DNA of 64,000 nt, from contig NZ_JACVEL010000003.1 in assembly GCF_014518315.1 (NCBI RefSeq), positions 310,001-374,000 of the forward strand, written 5' to 3'. The position numbers were made by a program, and so were the translations under genes. Positions 8,359-17,013 of this stretch are shown one piece after another (the first letter of the stretch is position 1; every line of letters begins with the position of its first letter). The stretch comes from Taishania pollutisoli (GTDB lineage Bacteria > Bacteroidota > Bacteroidia > Flavobacteriales_D > Crocinitomicaceae). Below the pieces are notes generated by a model. It saw only the letters and a program-made list of their open reading frames with translations. It was not told where the DNA came from and did not search any database.

Positions 8359-11300
8359 ATGAAAATACAATACGAAAGTGAATTAGGATACCAGAAAGAA
8401 GCCATTGAATCTATCGTGGACATCTTCCAAGGGCAAGATAAGTGTGAGGCAAATTTTACAGTGTACTCACCAGAGTTCCTGGCTGCACAGAGCAACCTGG
8501 AATACAATGACCTGGGCTACGGTAACCGACTACTATTAACGGAAGGACAAATCGTTCAGAATGTACAAAACATCCAACTTGCCAATGGCCTGAAACCATC
8601 CGAACGCTCTGAAATTGATAGAAACAATCTGGATTTCACCGTAGAGATGGAAACGGGTACAGGAAAGACGTATGTGTATTTGAGAACCATTATGGAGCTT
8701 TATCGCAGATACGGCTTCTCAAAACACATTATTGTTGTACCATCCATTCCAATCAAAGAAGGGGTATTTGCATCCTTAAAAAGTACGCAAGACCACTTCC
8801 GTGCTTTGTATGATAATGTGAAGTACAACTTTTTCGTCTACGATTCTTCCAAACTGAATGAAGTACGGGATTTCGCCACAAACGATTCACTTGAAATTAT
8901 GGTCATCAATATTGATGCATTCCGTAAGAGTTTCGAGGACCCGAAAGACGAAAAGAAAACAGCGAATATCATCCACCGATACAATGATTCTTTAGGCTAT
9001 AAACCTTTAGATTTAATCAAGAATACCAACCCGATTGTACTTATTGACGAGCCACAATCTACCATGAGTACACCTTTGGCAAAAAAGGCTGTTCAATCTT
9101 TGAATCCGCTTGCAATGGTGCGTTATTCTGCAACACATAAGGAGAAAGTCAATTTGATGTTCAAATTGGATGCGGTTGATGCCTATGAGAAAAAACTCGT
9201 GAAGCAAATCGAGGTTGGTTCTGTAGAGGCAGAAGGCTCACATAATTCCGTTTACATACGCTTGGTTAAAATAAACCTGGGCAAAGGAGCTCCAACTTGT
9301 GACCTGGAAGTAGACATCCTAAAGAATGGAAGTGTATCCAGAGAAATCAAGAAGAATCTGAAGTCGAATACCGACCTGGAACAAATTACAGGTAGAACAG
9401 AATATGCAGGATTCATCATCAATGACATCCACGGAGTTGAAGGTCAGGAGTATATTGATTTCACTAGCAATGACAAGTTCATTCGATTAGGTGAAGCCAT
9501 CGGAAACGTAGAAGATGGACAGGTTAAACGAGCGCTCATCCGTAAAACCATTGAAGAACACTTAGACAAAGAGCTCGTACTGAATCCCCTTGGAATAAAA
9601 GTGTTGAGTCTATTTTTCATTGACACTGTATCGAAATACCGTGTTTATGATGAAGACGGTAACCAAGCGAATGGAGAGTACGCTGACATCTTTGAAGACG
9701 AATACAAGAAGGCAATTCGAAAACCAAAGTATACAAGTCTTTTCAAGGAAATAGCAGACCCAGAGGCAGATGCATCAAGGGTACATAGTGGCTATTTTTC
9801 CATTGACAAAAAATCTAAAAGGTTTAAGGATTCTAAAGAAGATAAAGAAGGAAATGTTAAAGCAAATGCCGAAGATGAAGATACTTTTAAGCTTATCATG
9901 CAAGACAAAGAGGATTTGCTTAGTTTCTCTACGAAGTTGCGCTTTATCTTCTCACACAGCGCCCTAAAAGAAGGCTGGGATAATCCGAACGTCTTCCAGA
10001 TTTGTACACTAAAAGAAGCAGGAGCTTCAGAAGTAAGAAGAAGACAGGAAATTGGTCGTGGTTTACGTCTATGTGTTAACCAGGAAGGGAACCGAGTGTA
10101 TGGTCATGAAGTTAATATTCTGACGGTCATGGCTTCCGAGAGCTATGTTGAATTCGTTGACAATTTGCAGAAGGAGATAGAGAAAGATACTGGAATCAAA
10201 TTCGGAATTATCCAGGACCACAGCTTCAACAATATCGTTGTCAAAATCGAAGAGGATGATGTGGTTTACCTTGGTCAGCAAAAATCTGAAGAGCTATTCA
10301 ACTACTTACTTCTGAAGGGATACGTGGATTCAAGAGGAAAAGTACAAGACCTGTTGCGAATTGATTTGAAAGAAGACAAAGTAGAACTGCCAGATGAATT
10401 TACAGAAGAACAACACGTATTGAGTCAGATACTTACCAAGTTAAAGGATGCAGCTGGTCGCTTAGAAATCAAGAACAAGGATGATAAGAAACCAGTTAAA
10501 GTCAACCGTAAAGTACTGGATAGTGTCGAATTCCGTGAACTTTGGGACCGTGTTAAACACCGTACAACCTTCAGTGTAAACTTTGATTCGGACAAACTGA
10601 TTCAAGAATGTATCCAGGCGATTGATAACCGACTTCAAATAAACCGAGGTAAAATCATTTACACGAAGACATCCATCAAAATCAATGCTGGTGGTGTTGT
10701 CAATGAAGCTCCTGCCAACTATGTTTTGACTCTTGACGAGAAGGTTGACAAATTACCAGACATCGTAACATACCTGCAGAACGAAACTCAATTGACTCGA
10801 AAATCAATTGTGAAAATACTCACAGGAACAAGTAAGCTGGGTTATTTCAAGGTCAACCCTCAGAAGTTCATTGAAGGATGTATTGACATTTTAAATGAGC
10901 AGATGCGCATGCATATCGTTGATGGTATCAAATACCATAAAATAGGTGATGCTGAGTATTACAGCCAGGAGTTATTCCAGAACGAAGAACTGTTTGGCTA
11001 CATTAATAAAAACCTGAAGGAAAGTACAAAATCACCGTTCGAATATGTTGTTTATGATTCTGTAATTGAATCACGTCTAGCGCAAGAATTTGAGCAGAGT
11101 GATAATGTAACCGTTTATGCCAAGCTTCCTGGATGGTTCAAGATTGACACCCCTCTTGGTACCTACAATCCAGACTGGGCTATCCTGTGGAAGGATGATA
11201 AAGAAGAGAAGCTATACTTTGTCGTTGAGTCGAAAGGGGCAACTGGTCTATTTGATTTGAGACCAAAAGAGCAAGGCAAAATTGACTGCGGTAAAAAGCA

Positions 11301-11376
11301 CTTTGAAGCTCTTGGAACGCATATGATTGTTGCGAGTGAAATGACTGAGGTGGTTAATTATGTAATGGAGAAGTAG
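8359..11376 (+). CDS. res: Type III restriction enzyme Res subunit (helicase-nuclease)
   Basis: A 1005-residue protein with the complete type III Res layout. Walker A is METGTGKTYVYL near residue 96; Walker B is LIDEPQ near 229, the DEPQ variant typical of type III Res. Motif V/VI is KEGWDNPN followed by RRRQEIGRGLRLCV near 560. The C-terminal PD-(D/E)xK nuclease is NPDWA near 937, then FVVESKG near 956. It cuts DNA after sliding or translocation between two unmethylated head-to-head sites, working with Mod. It is separated from mod by the AlbA_2 insertion, which is unusual because mod and res are normally adjacent. Only 3 bases separate its stop from the McrB gene, so the type III and type IV genes appear to share a transcript. 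Confidence 0.93.
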   Translation: MKIQYESELGYQKEAIESIVDIFQGQDKCEANFTVYSPEFLAAQSNLEYNDLGYGNRLLLTEGQIVQNVQNIQLANGLKPSERSEIDRNNLDFTVEMETGTGKTYVYLRTIMELYRRYGFSKHIIVVPSIPIKEGVFASLKSTQDHFRALYDNVKYNFFVYDSSKLNEVRDFATNDSLEIMVINIDAFRKSFEDPKDEKKTANIIHRYNDSLGYKPLDLIKNTNPIVLIDEPQSTMSTPLAKKAVQSLNPLAMVRYSATHKEKVNLMFKLDAVDAYEKKLVKQIEVGSVEAEGSHNSVYIRLVKINLGKGAPTCDLEVDILKNGSVSREIKKNLKSNTDLEQITGRTEYAGFIINDIHGVEGQEYIDFTSNDKFIRLGEAIGNVEDGQVKRALIRKTIEEHLDKELVLNPLGIKVLSLFFIDTVSKYRVYDEDGNQANGEYADIFEDEYKKAIRKPKYTSLFKEIADPEADASRVHSGYFSIDKKSKRFKDSKEDKEGNVKANAEDEDTFKLIMQDKEDLLSFSTKLRFIFSHSALKEGWDNPNVFQICTLKEAGASEVRRRQEIGRGLRLCVNQEGNRVYGHEVNILTVMASESYVEFVDNLQKEIEKDTGIKFGIIQDHSFNNIVVKIEEDDVVYLGQQKSEELFNYLLLKGYVDSRGKVQDLLRIDLKEDKVELPDEFTEEQHVLSQILTKLKDAAGRLEIKNKDDKKPVKVNRKVLDSVEFRELWDRVKHRTTFSVNFDSDKLIQECIQAIDNRLQINRGKIIYTKTSIKINAGGVVNEAPANYVLTLDEKVDKLPDIVTYLQNETQLTRKSIVKILTGTSKLGYFKVNPQKFIEGCIDILNEQMRMHIVDGIKYHKIGDAEYYSQELFQNEELFGYINKNLKESTKSPFEYVVYDSVIESRLAQEFEQSDNVTVYAKLPGWFKIDTPLGTYNPDWAILWKDDKEEKLYFVVESKGATGLFDLRPKEQGKIDCGKKHFEALGTHMIVASEMTEVVNYVMEK

Positions 11377-11379
11377 GGA

Positions 11380-13098
11380 ATGGAGCCAATTACACAAGAG
11401 GATTTGAATAAAATTCAAGATTTTGCAGGTCTTCCTGATGAGAGTTCAAAGCGAAAAGTACTTAAGAAAATATATGAAAAGTTAGATTTCCTTTGTAAAA
11501 AAATTGAAAACAAAGGTTTTGAATATTCGATAAGAAAGGACCCCCGCAAAGTGGCTGGTTCAAATATTACATTTAGAGAATATCAATGGGCAAAGATTTA
11601 TCCAAAGGGAATGAAGAATTCATGTAAGGATTACTTTGCATATGTTGTTGACTTGTCTGATTCTTTACATTTTCACATGATGGGGGTAGGTGATTATCAA
11701 TCACACCCTCTTTCAACTAAAGCAAGCAATACATGCTGGACGGAACTTGATATTGAGAACTTCAATTACGAAGAAATTGCTGAGAAATTTAGAGAATTTG
11801 ATAAGAAATATAGAAAACTGTTTGTTGAGACTGGTGTTGGTTTTGGAATAGCTGAATGCATCAAAATGAAAGAAGAATTATTTATGGAAGATATTATAAA
11901 ATTGTTGATTCAAAAAGGACAGATTGTTTTGCAAGGACCTCCTGGAACAGGAAAAACATACACAGCCAAGGACGTTGCAGAAAAGTTAATATTTGACGAT
12001 ATTTCTTCTGACAAGAATGCTCAAAAAATTAGACTTGACAATTCTGGTCAATTTAAACTCGTGCAATTCCACCCATCATATACATATGAGGATTTTGTTC
12101 GGGGAATTGAGGCCAAAGGAACAGATAATGGCATTGAATATAAAGCAGTTGAAAAACTTCTTTCTTCATTTGCACGTGATGCAGCCACCAACTGGGAAAA
12201 TCATTTTAGCAATCCTGCGGACATTCATAGAAAAAACTGGATTTCGGAAAAATTTGATTTGTTCTTGGAGGAGTTCACGGAGCAATTCGCAAACTCCACA
12301 AATGGACAAATTGATTTAACGGATTCAGTTTATGTAATGCAAATTGATGATGATTGTTTAAGATATAAGGGAGATGCCTGGGCCAAACCATCCAGAATCA
12401 ATTTTTCAGATTTACGAAATATGATAGAGGTTAATTTAGATGACCCCGACAATCTCTTTTTTCCTGCAAACATTTCAAAACATGCTAACCATAGAAGTTC
12501 ATACTATGGGGCAGTTTTGAAAAAGTTCTTTAAATTCTCAGGGAAATATAGTCCTGCTGAATCTGAGCAAGAAGTATTAAAAAAATACGTCTTAGTTATA
12601 GATGAGTTAAACAGAGCAAATTTACCATCAGTATTAGGTGAACTGATTTACGCTCTTGAATACAGAGGGGAGAACATTGAAACTGTGTATGAAGTGGAAG
12701 GCAGCAAGAATATTCAACTACCAAAAAATCTTTACATAATCGGAACAATGAATACTGCTGACCGAAGTGTTGGTCATATTGATTATGCCATTCGAAGACG
12801 TTTTGCTTTCGTTGATGTTTTGCCTTCAGAAGTACCGATTACATCTGAAGAAGGCAAGTTATTGTTCAATAAAGTTGCCAATTTATTCGTGAAAATTGAA
12901 GATGGAAAGACCAAATCATCAGACCATCTCTCACCTGACTTCAATTACAAAGAAGTTCAGTTAGGTCATAGTTATTTCATTGGTAATGCCGATAAACTAC
13001 CATTCAAATTGGAATATGAAATCAAGCCAATTCTGAGAGAATATTTAAAGGATGGAATATTGATGTCCACAGCCGAAGATTTAATTGAATCACTATAG
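11380..13098 (+). CDS. mcrB: McrB-like AAA+ GTPase of a type IV restriction system
   Basis: A 572-residue protein. Residues about 1-165 form an N-terminal domain that I do not recognise, presumably for modified-base or target recognition. The McrB AAA+ motor follows: Walker A GPPGTGKTYTA near 186, Walker B VIDELNRANLPS near 407, and the McrB signature MNTADRS near 456, followed by RRRFAF. MNTADRS is the guanine-specific signature of the McrB family, so GTP is the expected fuel. About 110 residues between FHPSYTYEDFVRG and Walker B form an insertion common in non-E. coli McrB. It pairs with the McrC-like gene 5 bases downstream to cut DNA carrying modified cytosine or similar bases. Confidence 0.92.
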   Translation: MEPITQEDLNKIQDFAGLPDESSKRKVLKKIYEKLDFLCKKIENKGFEYSIRKDPRKVAGSNITFREYQWAKIYPKGMKNSCKDYFAYVVDLSDSLHFHMMGVGDYQSHPLSTKASNTCWTELDIENFNYEEIAEKFREFDKKYRKLFVETGVGFGIAECIKMKEELFMEDIIKLLIQKGQIVLQGPPGTGKTYTAKDVAEKLIFDDISSDKNAQKIRLDNSGQFKLVQFHPSYTYEDFVRGIEAKGTDNGIEYKAVEKLLSSFARDAATNWENHFSNPADIHRKNWISEKFDLFLEEFTEQFANSTNGQIDLTDSVYVMQIDDDCLRYKGDAWAKPSRINFSDLRNMIEVNLDDPDNLFFPANISKHANHRSSYYGAVLKKFFKFSGKYSPAESEQEVLKKYVLVIDELNRANLPSVLGELIYALEYRGENIETVYEVEGSKNIQLPKNLYIIGTMNTADRSVGHIDYAIRRRFAFVDVLPSEVPITSEEGKLLFNKVANLFVKIEDGKTKSSDHLSPDFNYKEVQLGHSYFIGNADKLPFKLEYEIKPILREYLKDGILMSTAEDLIESL

Positions 13099-13103
13099 AT
13101 AAG

Positions 13104-14375
13104 ATGGCAAGATTACTTTTTGATAAAGCAGTCCCAGAGCATTTTGGTTATGGAAACAACAACAAGCAATTCTTGACTGATGAAGAAATTCATTTTAATG
13201 AGTTCATTTGCTTTAAAAATCAAAAGGATAAATATTGCTATAGGCTTTTTACAGAAGGTGATAAAAGAAGAATAGAAACCTCATATTACATCGGTGTCGA
13301 TTGGTTAAAAAAAGAAGAACTGGTAATACAAGTCGAACCAAAGATAAATTCAGGTATTGCACAAACTAATTACTTGAAAATGCTTTCTGTGGCGATGAGT
13401 CACCCTGGAACATCAGATTTAGTCAAAGATATTTACGAGATTAAATTTGATGCTGAGCCAATAGAAATTAATCAACAAGACGATTTATTGACCCCTTTGT
13501 TGGTTATTCAATATGTGAATCTTCTGAAGAATATTGTTCGAAAAGGGCTGATTAAATCATATCACAAACAGGAATCGAACTTAAAAAGCAGAATCAAAGG
13601 AAAAATTCTTGTTAGTCAAAGCATTAAAGAAAACTTAGTTAAAAATCGTGCTCTTTTTACAAAATGTAGTTTTGAAGTATTCGATGAGGATATTCCAGTT
13701 AATCGCATCCTGAAAAAAGCACTTGAGTTTTCGAAAAGGTATATGAGTATGTTTAATCTCAAACTCGACCAAGATAAACTCAATTACATTTCTCCCGCAT
13801 TTGAGCATGTTTCATCAAATACATTTTCACAGGACCTGAAGGGAATTAAAATTAACTCATTTTATAAGGAATATAATGAGGCTCTTTCTCTTGCCAATCT
13901 TATTATGAGGAGATTTGGTTATAACATTAACTCTATTGAAAAATCCCAACAGATTAAGACTCCTCCCTTTTGGATTGATATGAGTCTATTATTCGAATTG
14001 TATACCCTTGCACTACTCAAGGATTCACTTTCGAATGATGTGATTTTTCAATTCCATGGTAATTATGGTTTTCCAGATTACCTAATAAAATCGAAAAGGA
14101 TGATTGCGGACGCAAAGTATAAACCTGTTTATGCAGATGCTTCATTTGACATTGATAACATTAGGCAAATTTCTGGTTATGCCAGAGATATGAAAGTTAG
14201 GGCTGAACTTGGAGCTATTGACAAAGAAGAACTTGATTGCCTAATAATATACCCAGACTCGTCTTCTGAAAATACTGATTTAGTAAACTTAGAATCCAAA
14301 CTTGAGCCCATTGAACAATTTGCAGGTTTTTATAAAGTTGGTGTGAAATTGCCTTTGTCTAAAGGAATCACTTAA
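13104..14375 (+). CDS. mcrC: McrC-like nuclease subunit of the type IV system
   Basis: A 423-residue McrC-family protein. The N-terminal half contains the family-typical YYIGVDWLKKEELVIQVEPK stretch. The C-terminal PD-(D/E)xK nuclease is visible as GFPDYLI followed by IADAKYKP near residue 335; DAKYK is the usual McrC active-site motif. Downstream IRQISGYARD fits the Q-containing helix of this fold. McrC bridges McrB hexamers, stimulates GTP hydrolysis and supplies the nuclease. The gene lies 5 bases after mcrB and 26 bases before another nuclease-like gene. Composition is AT-rich compared with the core genome further right. Confidence 0.92.
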   Translation: MARLLFDKAVPEHFGYGNNNKQFLTDEEIHFNEFICFKNQKDKYCYRLFTEGDKRRIETSYYIGVDWLKKEELVIQVEPKINSGIAQTNYLKMLSVAMSHPGTSDLVKDIYEIKFDAEPIEINQQDDLLTPLLVIQYVNLLKNIVRKGLIKSYHKQESNLKSRIKGKILVSQSIKENLVKNRALFTKCSFEVFDEDIPVNRILKKALEFSKRYMSMFNLKLDQDKLNYISPAFEHVSSNTFSQDLKGIKINSFYKEYNEALSLANLIMRRFGYNINSIEKSQQIKTPPFWIDMSLLFELYTLALLKDSLSNDVIFQFHGNYGFPDYLIKSKRMIADAKYKPVYADASFDIDNIRQISGYARDMKVRAELGAIDKEELDCLIIYPDSSSENTDLVNLESKLEPIEQFAGFYKVGVKLPLSKGIT

Positions 14376-14401
14376 TTCTCATCATAATGTAAAATTCAAG
14401 T

Positions 14402-16048
14402 ATGGCTGCAATACTTTTGAACGGTAAAAAAGTAGTACTTCCTGAGTACACAGAAACATTAAAGAATGAATATTGGGCTAAATTGACGAACAATTTTCAG
14501 CCCAAATTAGGTGTCAACGAAATTACCGACACAAACGAAGTGACTGAAATTTTAAAGGAAAGTTTCGAAATATTTTGCGGTGAATTTGAAAATGCAATCA
14601 AAGAGTTGCCTGAAGCCTCATTTTTTCTGTTTTGTAATGATATTCATGAAGACTCAATTGACCTCTGGAAAAAACAAATTGAAGGTTATTCATTGGGAAT
14701 TGATGAAGAACAATTTGCTGTATCGAGAAGAATATTAAAAATAATTTTAGAGCGAGGCTGTTCAATTGAGTTAAAAGGTCATGACAATTTTGTAATTGAA
14801 ATTGCAGAAAAACAAACTATATATATTGAACATCTCGAAAAACTCTTATATCTGGGAGCTTGGTGTATTGCATTAAGTGAAGACGTTTCAAACAGTCAAT
14901 TATTTCCGAAATCTAAAGGAATTCAGATTCAAAAAGGCGATTTCACAATATTAACATACCAACCATACCCTGAACTATTTAGGTTTATTTATGAAGACAT
15001 GCCAAGGCACAATAGTAATGTGCAATTATCGAACTCAATTATTGACTTTAAGAACATACTTAAAGGACATATGGGAGTAGATTATGACATTTTAGCCTCA
15101 TTCATTAATCAAAAATATCTTCACGTTAATTACAATTATTCAATTAGTGACATTCAACCATTGAAGGAGGGATTGTCTGAAGAGTTTGGTTATAGTATGG
15201 ATTTTATAAATGATTTTTATGATGGACTAACAGTTTCCTCAAGAAATGTCTTGACAATTGCCGATTGCATATTGAAGAATCAGGATGGAAATCGTTTTAT
15301 GTATAGACCGATACTTGAGTACTCAATTGACGGCAAAAAATACAATATTATTGGATACAATAAATGGATGGAAAGTTTTACTACTCTTGCCACAAATTGT
15401 TTTCCCTTCGGTCTATACCCTGAAGAATGGAAGAAGCATCAGCCAATCAAAAGGTTTGTTCAAAAAGTCACAAATGAGCATGATTCCATTCTTGAAGCAC
15501 CAATCTTAAGTTATTTAAAAAGTAAGAGCATCAAGGTTGACGGAAACATTAGGTCTTTTAAAACCAATCAAGGTAATAATATACCAATTGAAATTAAAGG
15601 CTTAGGAGAAATTGATTTGATTTTCATAGACGAAAAAAATAAAGTAATTTATATCGGAGAATGTAAGCATAATCGCTCAAGATTCGACATGAACAATTGG
15701 AAACGTGACTACTCCAACTTTGTAGACAAATATGAGACCCAACTCTCAAATAAGAAAAAATGGGCAGAAGAAAATATCCTAATCATTAAAGAGCATTTTG
15801 AAATTCTTTTTGATTGTTTAATTGACCTTAATGATTACACTGTTAGAGCTTGTTTTTTTATTAATGCACCAACAACTTATATGTACAATGGCAGATTTCG
15901 GGCATTTACTTTTACGGACTTAAAGAATATTATTGAAGGTGAAGTAGTTGATACGATTTTCAGGTTCACAAATGAGGATACTGGAGTATCTTTCGATATT
16001 GGCCATCCATATTTCGAAAACTTAAGAGTTGCTTTGGAAAACCAATAA
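14402..16048 (+). CDS. Large unknown protein with C-terminal PD-(D/E)xK-like nuclease motif
   Basis: A 548-residue protein of no family that I recognise. Residues 1-380 lack clear motifs. Near residue 403 the sequence reads GEIDLIFID and 16 residues on YIGECKHNR; the D...ExK spacing fits a PD-(D/E)xK endonuclease of the kind found in restriction and Holliday junction enzymes. It is followed by a long charged helix and a hydrophobic CFFINAPTTYMY strand. It follows mcrC by 26 bases on the same strand and shares its very low G+C (hand count 15 of 60 at 14761), so I infer a third subunit or an effector of the McrBC locus. It could also be an independent single-gene defence nuclease. Confidence 0.7.
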   Translation: MAAILLNGKKVVLPEYTETLKNEYWAKLTNNFQPKLGVNEITDTNEVTEILKESFEIFCGEFENAIKELPEASFFLFCNDIHEDSIDLWKKQIEGYSLGIDEEQFAVSRRILKIILERGCSIELKGHDNFVIEIAEKQTIYIEHLEKLLYLGAWCIALSEDVSNSQLFPKSKGIQIQKGDFTILTYQPYPELFRFIYEDMPRHNSNVQLSNSIIDFKNILKGHMGVDYDILASFINQKYLHVNYNYSISDIQPLKEGLSEEFGYSMDFINDFYDGLTVSSRNVLTIADCILKNQDGNRFMYRPILEYSIDGKKYNIIGYNKWMESFTTLATNCFPFGLYPEEWKKHQPIKRFVQKVTNEHDSILEAPILSYLKSKSIKVDGNIRSFKTNQGNNIPIEIKGLGEIDLIFIDEKNKVIYIGECKHNRSRFDMNNWKRDYSNFVDKYETQLSNKKKWAEENILIIKEHFEILFDCLIDLNDYTVRACFFINAPTTYMYNGRFRAFTFTDLKNIIEGEVVDTIFRFTNEDTGVSFDIGHPYFENLRVALENQ

Positions 16049-16190
16049 TGTTAGGGAGAAATAATTAAAGAAAATTGAGTGAGAACAATAAATGTTATTT
16101 CGTTTAATATGTGCAAGATTCAAGATTGAATAGTTGATTTTTAGTTTGACGTAAATTGAATTTTCACAACTATTTACAATAAAATAGAAC

Positions 16191-16394
16191 ATGAAAAAAG
16201 ACGAAAAATTTCCAGGATTGGCCAATTACAAATTGAAGTATTTAAGTCAAAGAATTGGTGCTGCAAAAGACACGGCCAACGCCATAGATTTGATTAACAA
16301 TTCTGATACGATTAATCAAAATCTTGTAAAAACTTTGAAGAAAGAGTTAAATGAAATTTTCAAGTTTGCAAGAGGTTTGAATGTCTCGAAATAA
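16191..16394 (+). CDS. Small orphan protein at the island edge
   Basis: A 67-residue basic, helix-rich protein (KFPGLANYKLKYLSQRIG, then KTLKKELNEIFKFARGL). No domain recognised. It lies 142 bases after the nuclease-like gene and about 150 bases before the tRNA-Phe fragment, on the same strand as the whole island. The coding bias looks real: it is Lys/Asn-rich, with an ATG start preceded by an A-rich stretch, and no ORF competes on the other strand. Possible roles are an antitoxin-like or regulatory protein or an excisionase-like helper; there is no direct evidence for any of these. Confidence 0.5.
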   Translation: MKKDEKFPGLANYKLKYLSQRIGAAKDTANAIDLINNSDTINQNLVKTLKKELNEIFKFARGLNVSK

Positions 16395-16425
16395 ATGAAA
16401 AATATTATTGTGTTGAAAGAGTTCC

Positions 16426-16470
16426 AAAGAGTGGACTTTAACACAGAAAATCGTAAAAGAGTGGACTTTT
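16426..16470 (+). repeat. Direct repeat AAAGAGTGGACTTT beside the attachment site
   Basis: AAAGAGTGGACTTT occurs at 16426-16439 and again at 16456-16469, 30 bases apart start to start (about three helical turns). They lie about 75-115 bases left of the tRNA-Phe fragment, on the island side. Helically phased direct repeats next to a tRNA attachment core are typical of arm-type integrase or excisionase sites, which is the inferred role. Confidence 0.6.
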
Positions 16471-16542
16471 TGAAATAAATGGGATTTTAGTCAAAACCCT
16501 TATTTATACTGCGTTTTAGGCTGATTTAGGGTTCTCAGAAAA

Positions 16543-16589
16543 AAGGACTGAAAATCCTTGTGTCCCTGGTTCGATTCCTGGAGGCACCA
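16543..16589 (+). pseudogene. tRNA-Phe(GAA) 3' fragment: island attachment site (attR)
   Basis: The anticodon stem-loop is AAGGA-CTGAAAA-TCCTT (16543-16559) with anticodon GAA at 16550-16552. The variable region GTGTC, a T arm with loop TTCGATT, the 3' acceptor strand AGGCACC and discriminator A follow in exact tRNA spacing. It parallels the E. coli tRNA-Phe sequence (GATTGAAAATC ... GTGTCCTTGGTTCGATTCC). The 26 bases upstream do not contain a D arm or the GGTGCCT strand needed to pair with AGGCACC, so this is a truncated copy. One T-stem position (16567/16579) is a T-T mismatch. Such 3' fragments arise when an integrase inserts an element into a tRNA gene; the intact gene should lie at the other end. 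Confidence 0.82.
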
Positions 16590-16591
16590 CA

Positions 16592-16633
16592 AAAAGCGAA
16601 TTACGGAAGTAGTTCGCTTTTTTGTTTTTTTGT
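16592..16633 (+). terminator. Rho-independent terminator after the tRNA-Phe fragment
   Basis: A perfect 9-bp stem, AAAAGCGAA (16592-16600) with TTCGCTTTT (16613-16621), and a 12-base loop, followed by a T-rich run to about 16631. It sits directly after the tRNA 3' end, so it is probably the original terminator of the tRNA-Phe transcription unit. Confidence 0.85.
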
Positions 16634-17013
16634 CCCTCAATACCCACTCTTTCCAAGCTTTTTTCTTTTTGCAGAGCGAGCGTGTAGAGTGGAAGAAGAG
16701 AGTTGAATCCCGGTCTAAGGTTCAATTCTGTCTCCTGGAGGGATCGAGGGGGGAATTAATATCCTACACATATCTTCTTTCAATCGTACAATTGCATTGA
16801 TCAGTCATTTTTCTTAGCTTTACCTGGAACACAATCATGTCAAAGATGTGGAGACACATATTTGCAATAAAATAAACAACCTGAAATTAGCAATGATTAA
16901 ACTAAATAACATAGTCCTACAACCGGAACAGGCGTGGATAGGATGTGTTTCCGGATGTCAACAGAATGATTCCGTTCGCATGTAAGCAACATTTTCATAC
17001 AACTATAGTATTT
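16634..17013. other. Non-coding stretch right of the island boundary
   Basis: 380 bases with no convincing gene. A GGTTCAATTC string near 16720 resembles a tRNA T loop but has no matching stem. It lies between the tRNA terminator and the convergent end of the AhpD-like gene, and nothing else is recognised in it. Confidence 0.4.

Noticed and set aside
428-11376. A DISARM system
   Set aside because: There is a helicase, a PLD-like domain and a methyltransferase, but no DUF1998 (DrmB) gene and no DrmA; Mod and Res motifs are clearly type III.
428-11376. A BREX system
   Set aside because: No PglZ phosphatase-like gene, BrxC-type large ATPase or Lon-like protease is seen.
16516-16725. A - strand ORF of 69 residues over the tRNA fragment
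   Set aside because: Its PPGIEPGTQ stretch is the well-known false translation of the antisense strand of a tRNA 3' end.
16700-16750. A second tRNA remnant near GGTTCAATTC
   Set aside because: The loop-like string has no pairing T stem and no anticodon arm at the right distance.
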